Below are positions 47,514 to 56,808 of a stretch of 64,000 bases of DNA, in pieces. Numbering within the stretch: the first letter of the stretch is position 1; each line of letters starts with the position of its first letter. Location of the stretch: contig OY969087.1 of NCBI GenBank assembly GCA_963697525.1, forward strand, positions 7,068,001 to 7,132,000, given 5' to 3'. The notes under the pieces were generated by a model that saw only the letters and a program-made list of their open reading frames with translations, was not told the origin of the DNA and searched no databases. Made by a program: the position numbers and the translations under genes. The DNA comes from Bradymonas sp963697525. GTDB taxonomy: Bacteria > Myxococcota_A > Bradymonadia > Bradymonadales > Bradymonadaceae.

Positions 47514-48689
47514 TCAGCCCTCGCCGCGTTTCTTTCGATAGACCTGGTACATGATCTCGTAGATGACCTCGTCGGCGGGCGTGGTCCCCAGCTCGGCGGA
47601 GGTCTCGCGGCGGAAGCCGTCGATGAGGTCGCGCACCGGCTTTTTGTAGTCCTCGTCGATGGTCCAGAAGATCGCCGTCAGCCGGGAGACGTCGCCGTGG
47701 GGCTGCATCGTATAGCCGACGACCTTGTCGAGGTCCTGGCCGCGGCCGCGCCGGTCGAGGTCGTCGACGAAACCGGCGACGCGCTCGCGGAAGCGCTCGG
47801 TCACCGGGTGGTCGCTATACTCCCACTCGGTCTTGTCGGTCTGCGGGAGGGCTTTGGCCGAGAATTTGGCCGCCTCCAGGCCGGCGCCCACCCGGTAGCG
47901 GATGTGAATGCGCACCGGCTGCTCGGCCTCGACATCGACGTCCTCGCGCAACGGCACGACGATGGAGTGCATCGCCGCCGGGCCTGCAGCCTGCACGACC
48001 CCATCGGCGAGTTCGCACAGCGTCGAAAGCCGCAGCGCGCTCATGCGTCCGGCGAGCAGCGGCTTGACGATGATCGTGTCGTCGATCTCCTCGGGGATCA
48101 CCGCCTTGGCGGTCAGATCGGTCGTGATGAAATGCTTGGACTCGCTCAACACCGGCACGGGCTCGCCGGGCTGGCTGTGGCGGGCGACCCGCAGCGGCAT
48201 GCCGGCCACGCTGGTGGGGGCGGCCGCCCCTTCGAACACATGGGCGAGGCGCTGGGGCACCAGTTGGCCCTGCTTTTTGAGCACGTTTTGGCGGATATTG
48301 GCCAACACCGCGGCGTCGTCTCCTTCGATAAACCACGTCGCGCCCACGCTGGTCACAGCCACGTCGACATGCTCGTCGAGGGCGACGCTGGTGGGAGGTT
48401 CGGCGACCAGCGTGACCTTCTTGCCCAGGTCGAGCGCCAACAGCCCCTTTTCGATGCTGTCGACCAGCGCGGGATCGTCCTCGACGATCACCACGCGCTG
48501 GGCGCGCTCGTAGGCATCGGCCACCAGCGTCGCTGCCTGCCATCCCACCAGCGCCACGCTGGGTTGGGACACGCCACATTTGTCCAACGCCACCGTCAGC
48601 GCCCGCTGCATCGCGCGGCGGCGGTGTGGATCGAACGCCGCCGAAAACTGCGCGCCGGCCGTCTTGCCAACCATCCCCTTCGCTTCCAT
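47514..48689 (-). CDS. PRMT-like SAM-dependent methyltransferase (divergent)
   Basis: 391 residues from the ATG at 48689, with GGAGAGG eight or more bases before it. Residues 30-170 fit a Rossmann methyltransferase of the PRMT branch: a first strand (SVALVGWQAA), an acidic strand end (RVVIVEDD), a catalytic-type strand (HVDVAVTSVG) and VLKKQGQLVPQRL, which matches the PRMT 'leader' lLkpgGxliP. The usual Gly-rich SAM loop is degenerate (VGWQAATL), so activity is uncertain. The C-terminal half has strand-rich segments typical of PRMT barrels. No partner is obvious. A G-rich repeat lies just upstream on its strand. Confidence 0.45.
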   Translation of the reverse strand: MEAKGMVGKTAGAQFSAAFDPHRRRAMQRALTVALDKCGVSQPSVALVGWQAATLVADAYERAQRVVIVEDDPALVDSIEKGLLALDLGKKVTLVAEPPTSVALDEHVDVAVTSVGATWFIEGDDAAVLANIRQNVLKKQGQLVPQRLAHVFEGAAAPTSVAGMPLRVARHSQPGEPVPVLSESKHFITTDLTAKAVIPEEIDDTIIVKPLLAGRMSALRLSTLCELADGVVQAAGPAAMHSIVVPLREDVDVEAEQPVRIHIRYRVGAGLEAAKFSAKALPQTDKTEWEYSDHPVTERFRERVAGFVDDLDRRGRGQDLDKVVGYTMQPHGDVSRLTAIFWTIDEDYKKPVRDLIDGFRRETSAELGTTPADEVIYEIMYQVYRKKRGEG

Positions 48690-48780
48690 CGTGACCTCTC
48701 CGTCCATTGTCAAAATTTTGCCCTCCACAGTTAGCAACTCCCCGATCCGGTGTAAACAGCATGGGGGCCCGCGCAGCCAA

Positions 48781-48817
48781 CCCCTGAACCCCCGAACCCC
48801 TGAACCCCTGAACCCCC
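48781..48817 (-). repeat. G-quadruplex-type tract in a divergent promoter region
   Basis: On the minus strand, five runs of four or five G separated by TTC(A/G) spacers of about four bases. It lies about 90 bp upstream of the PRMT-like start and 80 bp from the start of the divergent lipoprotein gene. This is a strong predicted G-quadruplex. Confidence 0.6.
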
Positions 48818-48896
48818 GCCTTTCATTTGCATTCCACGGCCGTCCGGGTAACATGCTCCCCATCGAATGGCCCTGTATGTGGAAGGAGTAGACCCG

Positions 48897-49544
48897 ATGA
48901 CCCGCACTGCACACCGCCGCCTGCTGCCCATTTTCCTGATGATCCTGGCCGTGGCCAGCCTGGGCTTGGCCGCCTGTCAGGCCGCCATGAAGACCAAGCA
49001 GGGCGCGCTGGGAGAGTTTTGCAACAATCGGGATTCCGACTGTCGCCCGGGGATGATCTGCCAGGATTCGGTGTGCGTGCTGGCCAACCCGCAGATCACC
49101 GACGCCTGTCAGCAGGTCTGCGACAAGATTAACAACTGCGCCCTCGCCGAGCGCACCAACTGCATCAACGACTGCACCAACGAGATCGAGAATTGGGGCG
49201 ACTCGGTCATCAACACCTTCTCGCAGTGCGTGGTCAGCGACCTGACCTGCTCGGAGCTGGGCTCGACGGCCAACGACGCCGCCCAGACCTGCTACGACCG
49301 CCTGCCCCTCGACGAGCAACGCGTGCAGCGCTGCCGCGACTTCGTCAACCAGATCGAGAGCTGCCGCCCCAACGCGGACACCTCCTCGTTCCAGTCCGAC
49401 TGCATCTACCGGGCGCGCACCGCCAGCGCCGACACCTGGTCGAAGACCGACCAGTGTGCCGACGCCGCGCAGTTTGGCGACTGCGAGCAGACCGTCAGTT
49501 GCGTCAACGACGTCTTCCAAATCCCCACCGACCAACAGTTTTAG
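48897..49544 (+). CDS. Cysteine-rich lipoprotein, 215 aa
   Basis: Lipobox LGLAAC; AAGGAG lies about ten bases before the ATG at 48897. Fourteen or more Cys residues occur in pairs of the C(x3-7)C type (CNNRDSDC, CVLANPQITDACQQVCDKINNC, CINDC). This suggests a helical disulfide-rich domain, similar in style to animal Cys-rich modules. Short segments resemble the Cys-rich part of the lipoprotein at 16992. It is monocistronic and convergent with the 177-residue gene at 49557. Function is unknown; a surface location is likely. Confidence 0.6.
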   Translation: MTRTAHRRLLPIFLMILAVASLGLAACQAAMKTKQGALGEFCNNRDSDCRPGMICQDSVCVLANPQITDACQQVCDKINNCALAERTNCINDCTNEIENWGDSVINTFSQCVVSDLTCSELGSTANDAAQTCYDRLPLDEQRVQRCRDFVNQIESCRPNADTSSFQSDCIYRARTASADTWSKTDQCADAAQFGDCEQTVSCVNDVFQIPTDQQF

Positions 49545-49556
49545 CACACGGGGCGC

Positions 49557-50090
49557 TCAGTCGATCGCATCCTCGACGGCGGCGACGGCCTTGCGGGTAC
49601 GCGGGTCGTCGGACATCGTCTTGATGGTCGACAGCCGATTTTTCAGGGGCGTGACCCGCTCGAAGGAGCGCCGGCCGGCGAGGTCGGCGACATGCTCGAG
49701 GGTCTGGCGCACCACCCGCTCGTCGGGGTGATCGAGCATGCGGATGAGCAGGTCTTCGTCGTCGGGCCAATCCCAACCTTCCTTTCGAAATTCCGAGACC
49801 GCCGTGGCGAATGCACGAAACCCGTCGGCCTTGCGCAACTTGTCGACCGCCGCCCGATGCTCGGCCTCGGGGGTGCCCTCCTCGGGCTCCAGGCCTTTCA
49901 TCATCTGCTGGAAACGCTCGGGCACGTGGCCGCCGGACTTGAACAATTTGTCCAGGTCTTTCTTGTACTTGGCCGACGAGCGTTTGTCGCCCGACGAACG
50001 GGGCTTACGGTCCCGTTCGGTGTGTCGGCTGCTGTCTTTTTGACGGTCGATCTCTCGCCAACTCTTTTTTCTACGTTCGTCGTCGCTCAT
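49557..50090 (-). CDS. Small HEAT-like protein, 177 aa
   Basis: The N-terminus (about 60 residues) is very basic and charged (WREIDRQKDSSRHTERD). The C-terminal 110 residues are helical and HEAT-like (LLIRMLDHPDERVVRQTLEHVADLAG). No signal peptide. The start at 50090 is preferred over 50099, though both lack a strong ribosome-binding site. It is divergent from the transporter pair. A DNA- or RNA-binding role is possible from the basic tail, but not shown. Confidence 0.55.
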   Translation of the reverse strand: MSDDERRKKSWREIDRQKDSSRHTERDRKPRSSGDKRSSAKYKKDLDKLFKSGGHVPERFQQMMKGLEPEEGTPEAEHRAAVDKLRKADGFRAFATAVSEFRKEGWDWPDDEDLLIRMLDHPDERVVRQTLEHVADLAGRRSFERVTPLKNRLSTIKTMSDDPRTRKAVAAVEDAID

Positions 50091-50220
50091 GAGCTGCATC
50101 TCTGGTGGTAAGGAATGCCTTGGTGGTTCACGACGTCTGAGAATGTCGTGCGTCGGGGCTGCGCGTCAACGGGCACCGCGAAATTTCGCGCCCGCCCTCC
50201 AACCGTGCTATGAGTAGTCT

Positions 50221-51537
50221 ATGAGCCCCGGTCAATCCCGCATCCTCATTTTGCTGGCGATCGTCGGCGTCGCCTACCTGGTCACCCACCTGGCGCTGGA
50301 GCGCATCGCCAAGCGCTACGGCTTTGTCACGGGGGTGGAGTATATCGTGCTGGGCGCGATCCTGGGACCGGTGCTGGGCGTGCTCGACGCCGACACCGTC
50401 AGCGCGCTGACCCCGGCGGTGGTGCTGGGCACGGGGTCTCTGGGCCTTTTGGCCGGGCTGCACGTCGACCTCGACGCCTTCGGCGAGCTGCAGATCCGCG
50501 CGCTCAAAAGCGCGCTTCCCACCGCCCTGATCACCCTGGTGAGCGTGGTGGGCGTGACCACGGCCATTCTGTACTGGGTGTGGACCCCGGCGGGCGTCGC
50601 CCGCGTGATGCCGCTGGTGTTGTGCATGGGCACCATCGCCATGGTCGCCGACACCAGCCCCTTGCGGGCCATGGCCGCCTTTTTGGGCGCCCAGGGCACC
50701 GCCGCGGACTTTGGCGTGCATGTCGCCCGGTTTTGCTCGTCGTTGGCCATCGTGGCCTTCGGGCTGATCTTTTGCTTCTACAACACCACCGCCGTTCCCT
50801 TCGACGTCGCGCCGTCGTTGGTCTGGCTGGTGTGGTTCGCCATCCACCTGTTGTTGGGCGGGGTGCTCGGGTTGATCTTTGCGACCTTTCTGCGCCGCGA
50901 TTTCTCCGACGACAAGATCATCACCGTGATCATCGGGATGGTCATCTTCACCAGCGGCTTTGCCTACTACCTGCAATTGTCGCCCATCTTCGTCAACTTC
51001 ATCCTCGGCGTGGTGCTCATCAATATCGGCCGCCACGCCGACCACGTCGAGTCGCGGCTGATGGCGATTCGCCGCCCGCTGTACATCGTGCTGTTTTTCT
51101 TCGCCGGCGCCGCCTGGACCCTGCACGCCCCGCTGTGGGGCTACGCGCTGGTGCTCGGCTACCTGGTGCTGCGCCGCGTGGGCCGACTGTTGGGAGGCGT
51201 CGCCGCCACCCGCGCCCTGTCCATTCGCTCGTACGGGGCGGGCTTGAGCCGCGCGCTCCTGGCCCCGGGGGCGTTGAGCGTGGCCATGTTGCTGAACTTC
51301 GACCACGTCTTCAACAGCCCCGAGCACGTGCGCGCTCTCTTCGGCCACACCCTGACGCCCGCCCAGGTCGACGCCTACATGGGCTACATCGACGTGCTGT
51401 ACAACGGGCTGCTCACCGCCATCGTATTCGCCGAAATCTTCGCCTATCCGATGACCCGCGGCTGGCTCATCGATGTGGCCGACGTCGCCCCGCCCGAGCA
51501 GCGCACCACCCCGTCTCGCGCCGATGAGGTGAGCTGA
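50221..51537 (+). CDS. Kef-type cation/proton antiporter-like membrane protein, 438 aa
   Basis: About 12 hydrophobic helices with the CPA2/Kef layout: an early ITH..L.R...RYGF..GVEYIVLGAILGP, a central GMGTIAMVAD-like segment and FVNFILGVVL. It is likely to exchange Na+ or K+ for protons across the inner membrane. It is shorter than typical Kef proteins and lacks a Trk-type regulatory domain. Its stop overlaps the start of the second transporter by one base (TGATG), so the two are co-translated and may form a heteromer. Confidence 0.7.
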   Translation: MSPGQSRILILLAIVGVAYLVTHLALERIAKRYGFVTGVEYIVLGAILGPVLGVLDADTVSALTPAVVLGTGSLGLLAGLHVDLDAFGELQIRALKSALPTALITLVSVVGVTTAILYWVWTPAGVARVMPLVLCMGTIAMVADTSPLRAMAAFLGAQGTAADFGVHVARFCSSLAIVAFGLIFCFYNTTAVPFDVAPSLVWLVWFAIHLLLGGVLGLIFATFLRRDFSDDKIITVIIGMVIFTSGFAYYLQLSPIFVNFILGVVLINIGRHADHVESRLMAIRRPLYIVLFFFAGAAWTLHAPLWGYALVLGYLVLRRVGRLLGGVAATRALSIRSYGAGLSRALLAPGALSVAMLLNFDHVFNSPEHVRALFGHTLTPAQVDAYMGYIDVLYNGLLTAIVFAEIFAYPMTRGWLIDVADVAPPEQRTTPSRADEVS

Positions 51538-54500
51538 TGTGGCAGGTCATTACCATCATCACTCTGTTGCTGCTGATGGTCGCGCGGCAATTCTTCGGGC
51601 TGCACGGCGGTGCGGTGGGCGGGCTCGACCCCAACAGCCTGGCGGCGACCGGATTCATCATCCTGGCCGCCTTCACCATGGGCGAGCTGTTCAAGCGCCT
51701 GAAGATGCCCGCGCTTCTGGGCTATATCGCCGCCGGGATCGTCTTCGGGCCGGACCTCTCCCAGTTGGTCTTCGGCACCACCGAAAACGCCATCTTCGGG
51801 CGCGACGTCATCTCGAACCTGGCGCTAATCAACGTGCTGACCATCGGGGTCATCGGCACCATGGGAGGCGGCGAGCTCAAGCTCGCCGAGCTCAAGACCC
51901 AGGGGCGCACCATCCTCACGGTCATCGCCCTGGCCTTCTTGGCCGTGGTGCCGCTGTCGGCGGCGACGGTGCTGGCGCTGAGCAATTTCGCCCCCGACCT
52001 CATCCCTTTCTTGCAGGGCACGGCGGTGTCCACCCGTATGGCGGTGGCGCTGCTCTTCGGGGTATTCGGCTTCGCCATGAGCCCGGCCGCCACCCTGGCG
52101 ATCATCCAGGAGACGCGCGCCAAGGGCCCCTTTACCTCGCTGACGCTGGGCGTGGTCATCGTGGCCGACCTGGTGCTCGTGGCCGGCTTCTTGCTGGTCT
52201 TCGAGTTCGCCCAACTGCTCACCGGCCCCGGCGGCATCACCGGCCCGGCGATCCACCACCTGCTGGTCGACATCGGCCTGGAGTTCGGCTGGGCGCTGGT
52301 CATCGGCGTGGTCACCGGAGCGCTGTTCATCGTGTACCTGCGCTTCGTCGGCCGCGAGATGCTCCTATTTACCGTGGGCATCATCTTCGCGGCTGCCGCC
52401 GTCGCCGACATGGTCGGCGCCGAGAAATTGCTGGCCTTTCTGACCGCCGGCTTCGTGGTCCAGAACTTCTCGAAGCACGGCCACGACATGATCGATGCCC
52501 TCGAGAAGATCAGCCTGCCGGTCTTCGTCATCTATTTTATGACCCAGGCCGCCCAGCTCGACCTGGCGGCCGTGGCCATGTTCTTGCCCCTGGCGGTCAT
52601 CCTGACGGTGGTCCGGGGGCTGGGGCTGTTCGGCAGCGTCAAGATGGCCACCCGGCTGCGCAACTCCCCCGAGTACATCGACAGCAACCTGTGGATGGCC
52701 TTCTTCTCGCGCGGCGGCGTCGACATCGTGCTCGCCGGGGTGGTCGCCACCGACATCACCGGCTGGGGCGAGCAGTTCAAGGCGGTGATCATGGCCACGG
52801 TGGTCATCCACATCATCGCCGGGCCCGCCATCCTCAAGTGGGTCTTCGAGCGCGTCGGGGAGACCGAAGAGGCGCGCAAAGCGGGAAGCGCCGAGGTCGC
52901 CGAGCTCGACCGCATCGTGGGCGTCGAGCACGAGCCGGTCTACGAGCCCCTCGAGCGCCCGGAGTTCCCCGACGCCCGTCTGGACGCGCGCCTCGAGGAG
53001 GTCAGCGACGCGCTCACCGGCTGCTACCAGAGCTGCCTCATCGAGCAGATCGAGCACCACGGCCAGCGTCTGCGCCACATGGTCGAGCGCATCTCCACGG
53101 TGCGCGAGGAGTCGGTCGACGACCTGCTCAAGCTGCTCGAGCCCGCCGAGGGCGCCGACGCCGCCGCCGCCGACGCGCTGGCGCGCCGCGTCCAGCGCCT
53201 GCACACCGAATTTCGCCAGGCCATCCAGCCCCAGATCGAGCTGCTCGAGCACCTCGAGCCCTTGCCGGTCACCCCCCAGAGCACCGACGACCTGCTCGAG
53301 CGGGTGCGCGGGCTGGTCGACTTCGAGGAGCACTATCGGGTGCGTATGGAGCCCTGGCTGCTCGAGCCCGCCGACGCCGAGCGCCGGGGCATGGCGTTGG
53401 TCAAGGCCGTGCGCCGTTTTCGGCGTGCCTACGGGCGCGGCGGCCACCGCACGGTGCCGCTGGGGCGGCTGTGGCGGTTTTATTTGGAGCTGTCGCTTCC
53501 GGCCTACCTGGCCAGCGCCGTGTCGGCGAGCGCCGCCCAGGACGAGGCATTCTGGCACCACCTCGGCGTCCATCTGCACAGCATCGACGAGTTCTTCGAC
53601 CAGGCGGCGCATACCCTGCGCGGCGAGGCCGACGACACCGACGAGCCGCCGGCGTCGAACCCCGCCCGGGCGGCGCTCGAGCAGGCCCGCCAGCACCGCG
53701 AGGAGTTGGACGAGGAGGCCTCGGAGCTCGACTCGCGCCTGGCGGTGTTCATCCGCACCCTGCGCGAGCGCTTCAGCTTCAGCATCGAGCGCGCCTACGG
53801 CGACTTCATCGAGGGGGTCACCCGCGCGGGCACCATCGAATTGCCGGCGTTTCGCTACCGAGCCTCGGGCCGCTACGACGAGGCCCACCGCGCCGAGGCG
53901 CGGCTGCGAAGCCGCCTGGAGCGCGAGGCGAGCCTGGTGGAGGGCTACCGGGGCTGGATTGTGCTCGACCACCAACTCCTGTTGTTTCTGGCCTGGTTCG
54001 ACACCTACCAGCAACGGGTGCTGGCCACCCTGGACTCGCGCTTCGGCGAGGGCGCTATCCGCCAGATGCGCCAGCTCGAGAGCCGCTGCAAGGAGCGCCC
54101 CAGCGCGCTGGCCTCCGACGGGGGCGCCGAGGGGCACACGATCACCCCCGACTGGTCGAATTGGTTCGCCGAACAGATCGATCCCGCGCTGGACAACGCC
54201 CGCACGGCCCTGGACCACGCGCTGACCGACTTCGGCCAGGGTATCATCACCCGCCGCCTGATGGACGTGTTGGAGGCGCGCGTGGCGCGCTTCTCCGAGC
54301 AGGTGCGTCTGCTGGTCCACGACCCGGTGGCCTCCGTCGAGCAGGTCGGAGAGGTCGACACGGTCCTGGTGCCGCTTCGCGCCTGGTTCTTCTCCAAATT
54401 GTTGCGCGAGACCGCCCTTCGCCTCGTCGAGTTCAACGAGCGCGCCGAGCGCATCCTGCGCCGCTCGCTGGTGGGACTGGGGGAGGTGCGCCAGATCTTG

Positions 54501-56046
54501 GACAGCGCCCTGGTCGCCAGCCAACAGGAGTTTCGCGACCAGGGCGACCTGTCACAGGCCAACGAGGTCGCCGAGCACGGGCTGCAGGACGCCGCCGCGC
54601 AGGCCGACGAGCTCGTCTCGCAGATGCGCACCGACGCCGACGAGATGCGCCATTGGGTCATCGAGGAGTCGTGGCGTGTGGTCCACGAATCCACCTCGCC
54701 CTTCCTGGAGCACCGCATCCTGCAGGTCGTCGATGAATTGCGGCGCACCGCCCAGGAGAGCCTCGCCCAGCGCAGCGTGCGCCCGCTCATCAGCCGGCTG
54801 CAGTCGACCTACCGCCGCTTTTCCCCCGTGGTCGAGCAGGTGCGCGTCGACCTCGGCGAGCGCCTCCAGGGACGCGCCCCGGTCGCCGACAAGGCTCAGG
54901 TGCGCGCGCGCCTGATGCACGTCGAGCATCGCCAGAACCAGGGCACGCCGGCGGTCTACCGACGCCTGTTCTCGCCGGTGCCCGTGGATATCCCCGACTT
55001 TTACGTCGAGCGCCCGGCCCTCGAGCGCGAGTGCCTGGACGCCGTCGATCAGCTGGCATAATGGGCGCACGACCTCGCTCCTCATCAGCGGCGACCGTGG
55101 CATGGGCAAACGCACCCTGGTCCACCACGTGCTGCCGGCGCGCCTGTTCAGCACCTACCACGAGCTCGACGACGAGCAGCTCCAGACGGTGCGCATCGAC
55201 GAGCAGGTCGAGACCGAACGGGAGCTGTGCGAGTCCCTCGCCTCGCTGGTCGAGGGCGCCTATCCGCGCACGTTGAATGAGCTGGCCCGCCGGCTCCACG
55301 CCGCCGAGCGCCGCCAGATCGTCTTCGTCGAAAACGGCGACAAGATTTACTCGCGCACCCGCGAGGGCCTGGCGCTGTGCGAGCGCTTTTTGGCCATGGT
55401 CGAGCGCACCTCAGACACCATGTTGTGGATCGTGTTGATGAGCCGGCCGGCGGCCGATCTGCTGGATATGGCGATTGGGCTCAGCGATTATTTCACCCAC
55501 GCCTTGCGCGTCGAGCCGCTCGACCGCGACGGCATCGAGCAGATGGTGCTGGCGCGCCACGAGGTCAGCGGCTTCGAGCTGAGCTTTCGCAAGCCCCAGA
55601 TCCGACATCTCGACCGGCTACGCCACCCGCTGCACAGCTCCGAGGCACTGCGCCACCCGCGCGACGAGTACTTCGACCGCCTGGCGCACCTCAGCGGCGG
55701 CAATCCGCTGCTGGCGCTGTTGTACTGGCTGGAGACCACCGAACTGGCCGCCCGGGACAACACGCACATCATCGTCGACGCCCTGCCCGCCCACGAGATC
55801 GCCCTGGCCGACCGGCTCTCCATCCAGCAATTGCTGGTGCTGGCGACCCTGGTGCAGCATACCGCCCTGAGCGCGCCGCGCCTGAGCCGCATCTTGCGCG
55901 TGGACCTCGACGAGGTCAAAACCGAGCTCAACCACCTGCGCCGGCTGGGCTTTGTGGAGTTCGTCGCCAGCACCACGACCTACCACCTGCGCCCGTTCCC
56001 CGGGGCGGTGCTCCCCCGGGAGCTGCGGGCGCGCAATTTGGTGTAA
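51537..56046 (+). CDS. Kef-type antiporter fused to coiled coil and P-loop ATPase, frameshifted
   Basis: 1,502 residues when the extra T near 55059 is removed (DQLA joins NGRTTSLLISGDRG). Residues 1-410 are a Kef-like antiporter (TMGELFKRLKMPALLGYIAAG, FFSRGGVDIVLAGVVA). Residues 420-1160 are a long Glu/Arg-rich helical region that likely forms coiled coils. The last 330 residues contain a P-loop (GDRGMGKRT, with Arg where Ser/Thr is usual), a hydrophobic strand ending in FVENGD and further AAA/STAND-like helices (LLALLYWLE, then a winged-helix-like end). An antiporter linked to an NTPase is very unusual and could couple ion transport to sensing. The start overlaps the upstream transporter stop. 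Confidence 0.75.
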
Positions 56047-56101
56047 GGAAGCTCGCTGCTGAGCCACGGGTTGGGGTTGCGCGTGCACGTTCCATCCCCT
56101 A

Positions 56102-56119
56102 TGTTAGTGCCCACTAACA
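56102..56119. promoter_or_regulatory. Perfect palindrome, possible operator
   Basis: tgttagtg-cc-cactaaca, eight-base arms, 31 bp before the ATG of the next gene. No regulator gene is next to it. Confidence 0.45.
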
Positions 56120-56150
56120 ACGCGTCAATTTTCTCAATACACTGTGACGT

Positions 56151-56804
56151 ATGATCCTCCGACTGTCTGCCTGTATTCTCATGAGTATCGCTGTCTTCTC
56201 GCCCGCGCTGGCGTCGGCCCAAACGTCGACCCACCCGCAGGACGCGTCGGTGACGCCGGCGCCGGATGTCGAGGCAGCGCCCCCGGCGCAGCACTCCAAG
56301 GGCGCACGCTTAGCCGCTGAGGGCGGCGTGGGGCTGGCCTTGACGCTGGGGTCGGGCGTCGGCGGTGCATTTGTCGGCGCCCTCGGTGGAGAACTCGTCG
56401 CACCGACGGATCCCGTCGAGGAAGATATCGGCCAGGGTGCCATGATCGGCGCGCTCGTCGGCGGCGGCCTCGGCCCAGCCTTCGCCACGCCGGCGGGCGT
56501 GTACATGGGTGGACATTGGATGGGCGGCCGGGGCACCTACACGACCGCACTCCTCGGCTCGATCGTCGGTACCGTCGTGGGCTATGGAGGAGGACTGCTG
56601 CTCAGCCAGCCCACCGGGAGCATCGGGCCGCTGCTGATTTTGGGGACGGTCGGGCCCATCGCCGGTTCGATGATCGGCTACGAGATGAGTCTTCCCGGAC
56701 CCGGTGAGCGGCAAGCGTCGGCCGGCGGAGCGGCGATCCAGCCGTGGGTGAGCGTCTCTCCTACCGGCGGGCGCGCTGCCGTGGGCTTCCGCGCCGCCTT
56801 TTGA
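56151..56804 (+). CDS. Exported glycine-rich membrane-associated protein, 217 aa
   Basis: The signal peptide is cleaved after LASA. An Ala/Pro/Asp-rich linker follows, then repeated hydrophobic stretches with Gly-zipper spacing (GVGLALTLGSGVGGAFVGALGG, GAMIGALVGGGLGP, ALLGSIVGTVVGYGGGLLL). Such glycine-zipper sequences pack tightly in outer or inner membranes and can oligomerise. It is not otherwise recognised. Convergent with the Omp85-like gene, with only a few bp between the stops. Confidence 0.55.
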   Translation: MILRLSACILMSIAVFSPALASAQTSTHPQDASVTPAPDVEAAPPAQHSKGARLAAEGGVGLALTLGSGVGGAFVGALGGELVAPTDPVEEDIGQGAMIGALVGGGLGPAFATPAGVYMGGHWMGGRGTYTTALLGSIVGTVVGYGGGLLLSQPTGSIGPLLILGTVGPIAGSMIGYEMSLPGPGERQASAGGAAIQPWVSVSPTGGRAAVGFRAAF

Positions 56805-56808
56805 GCCC

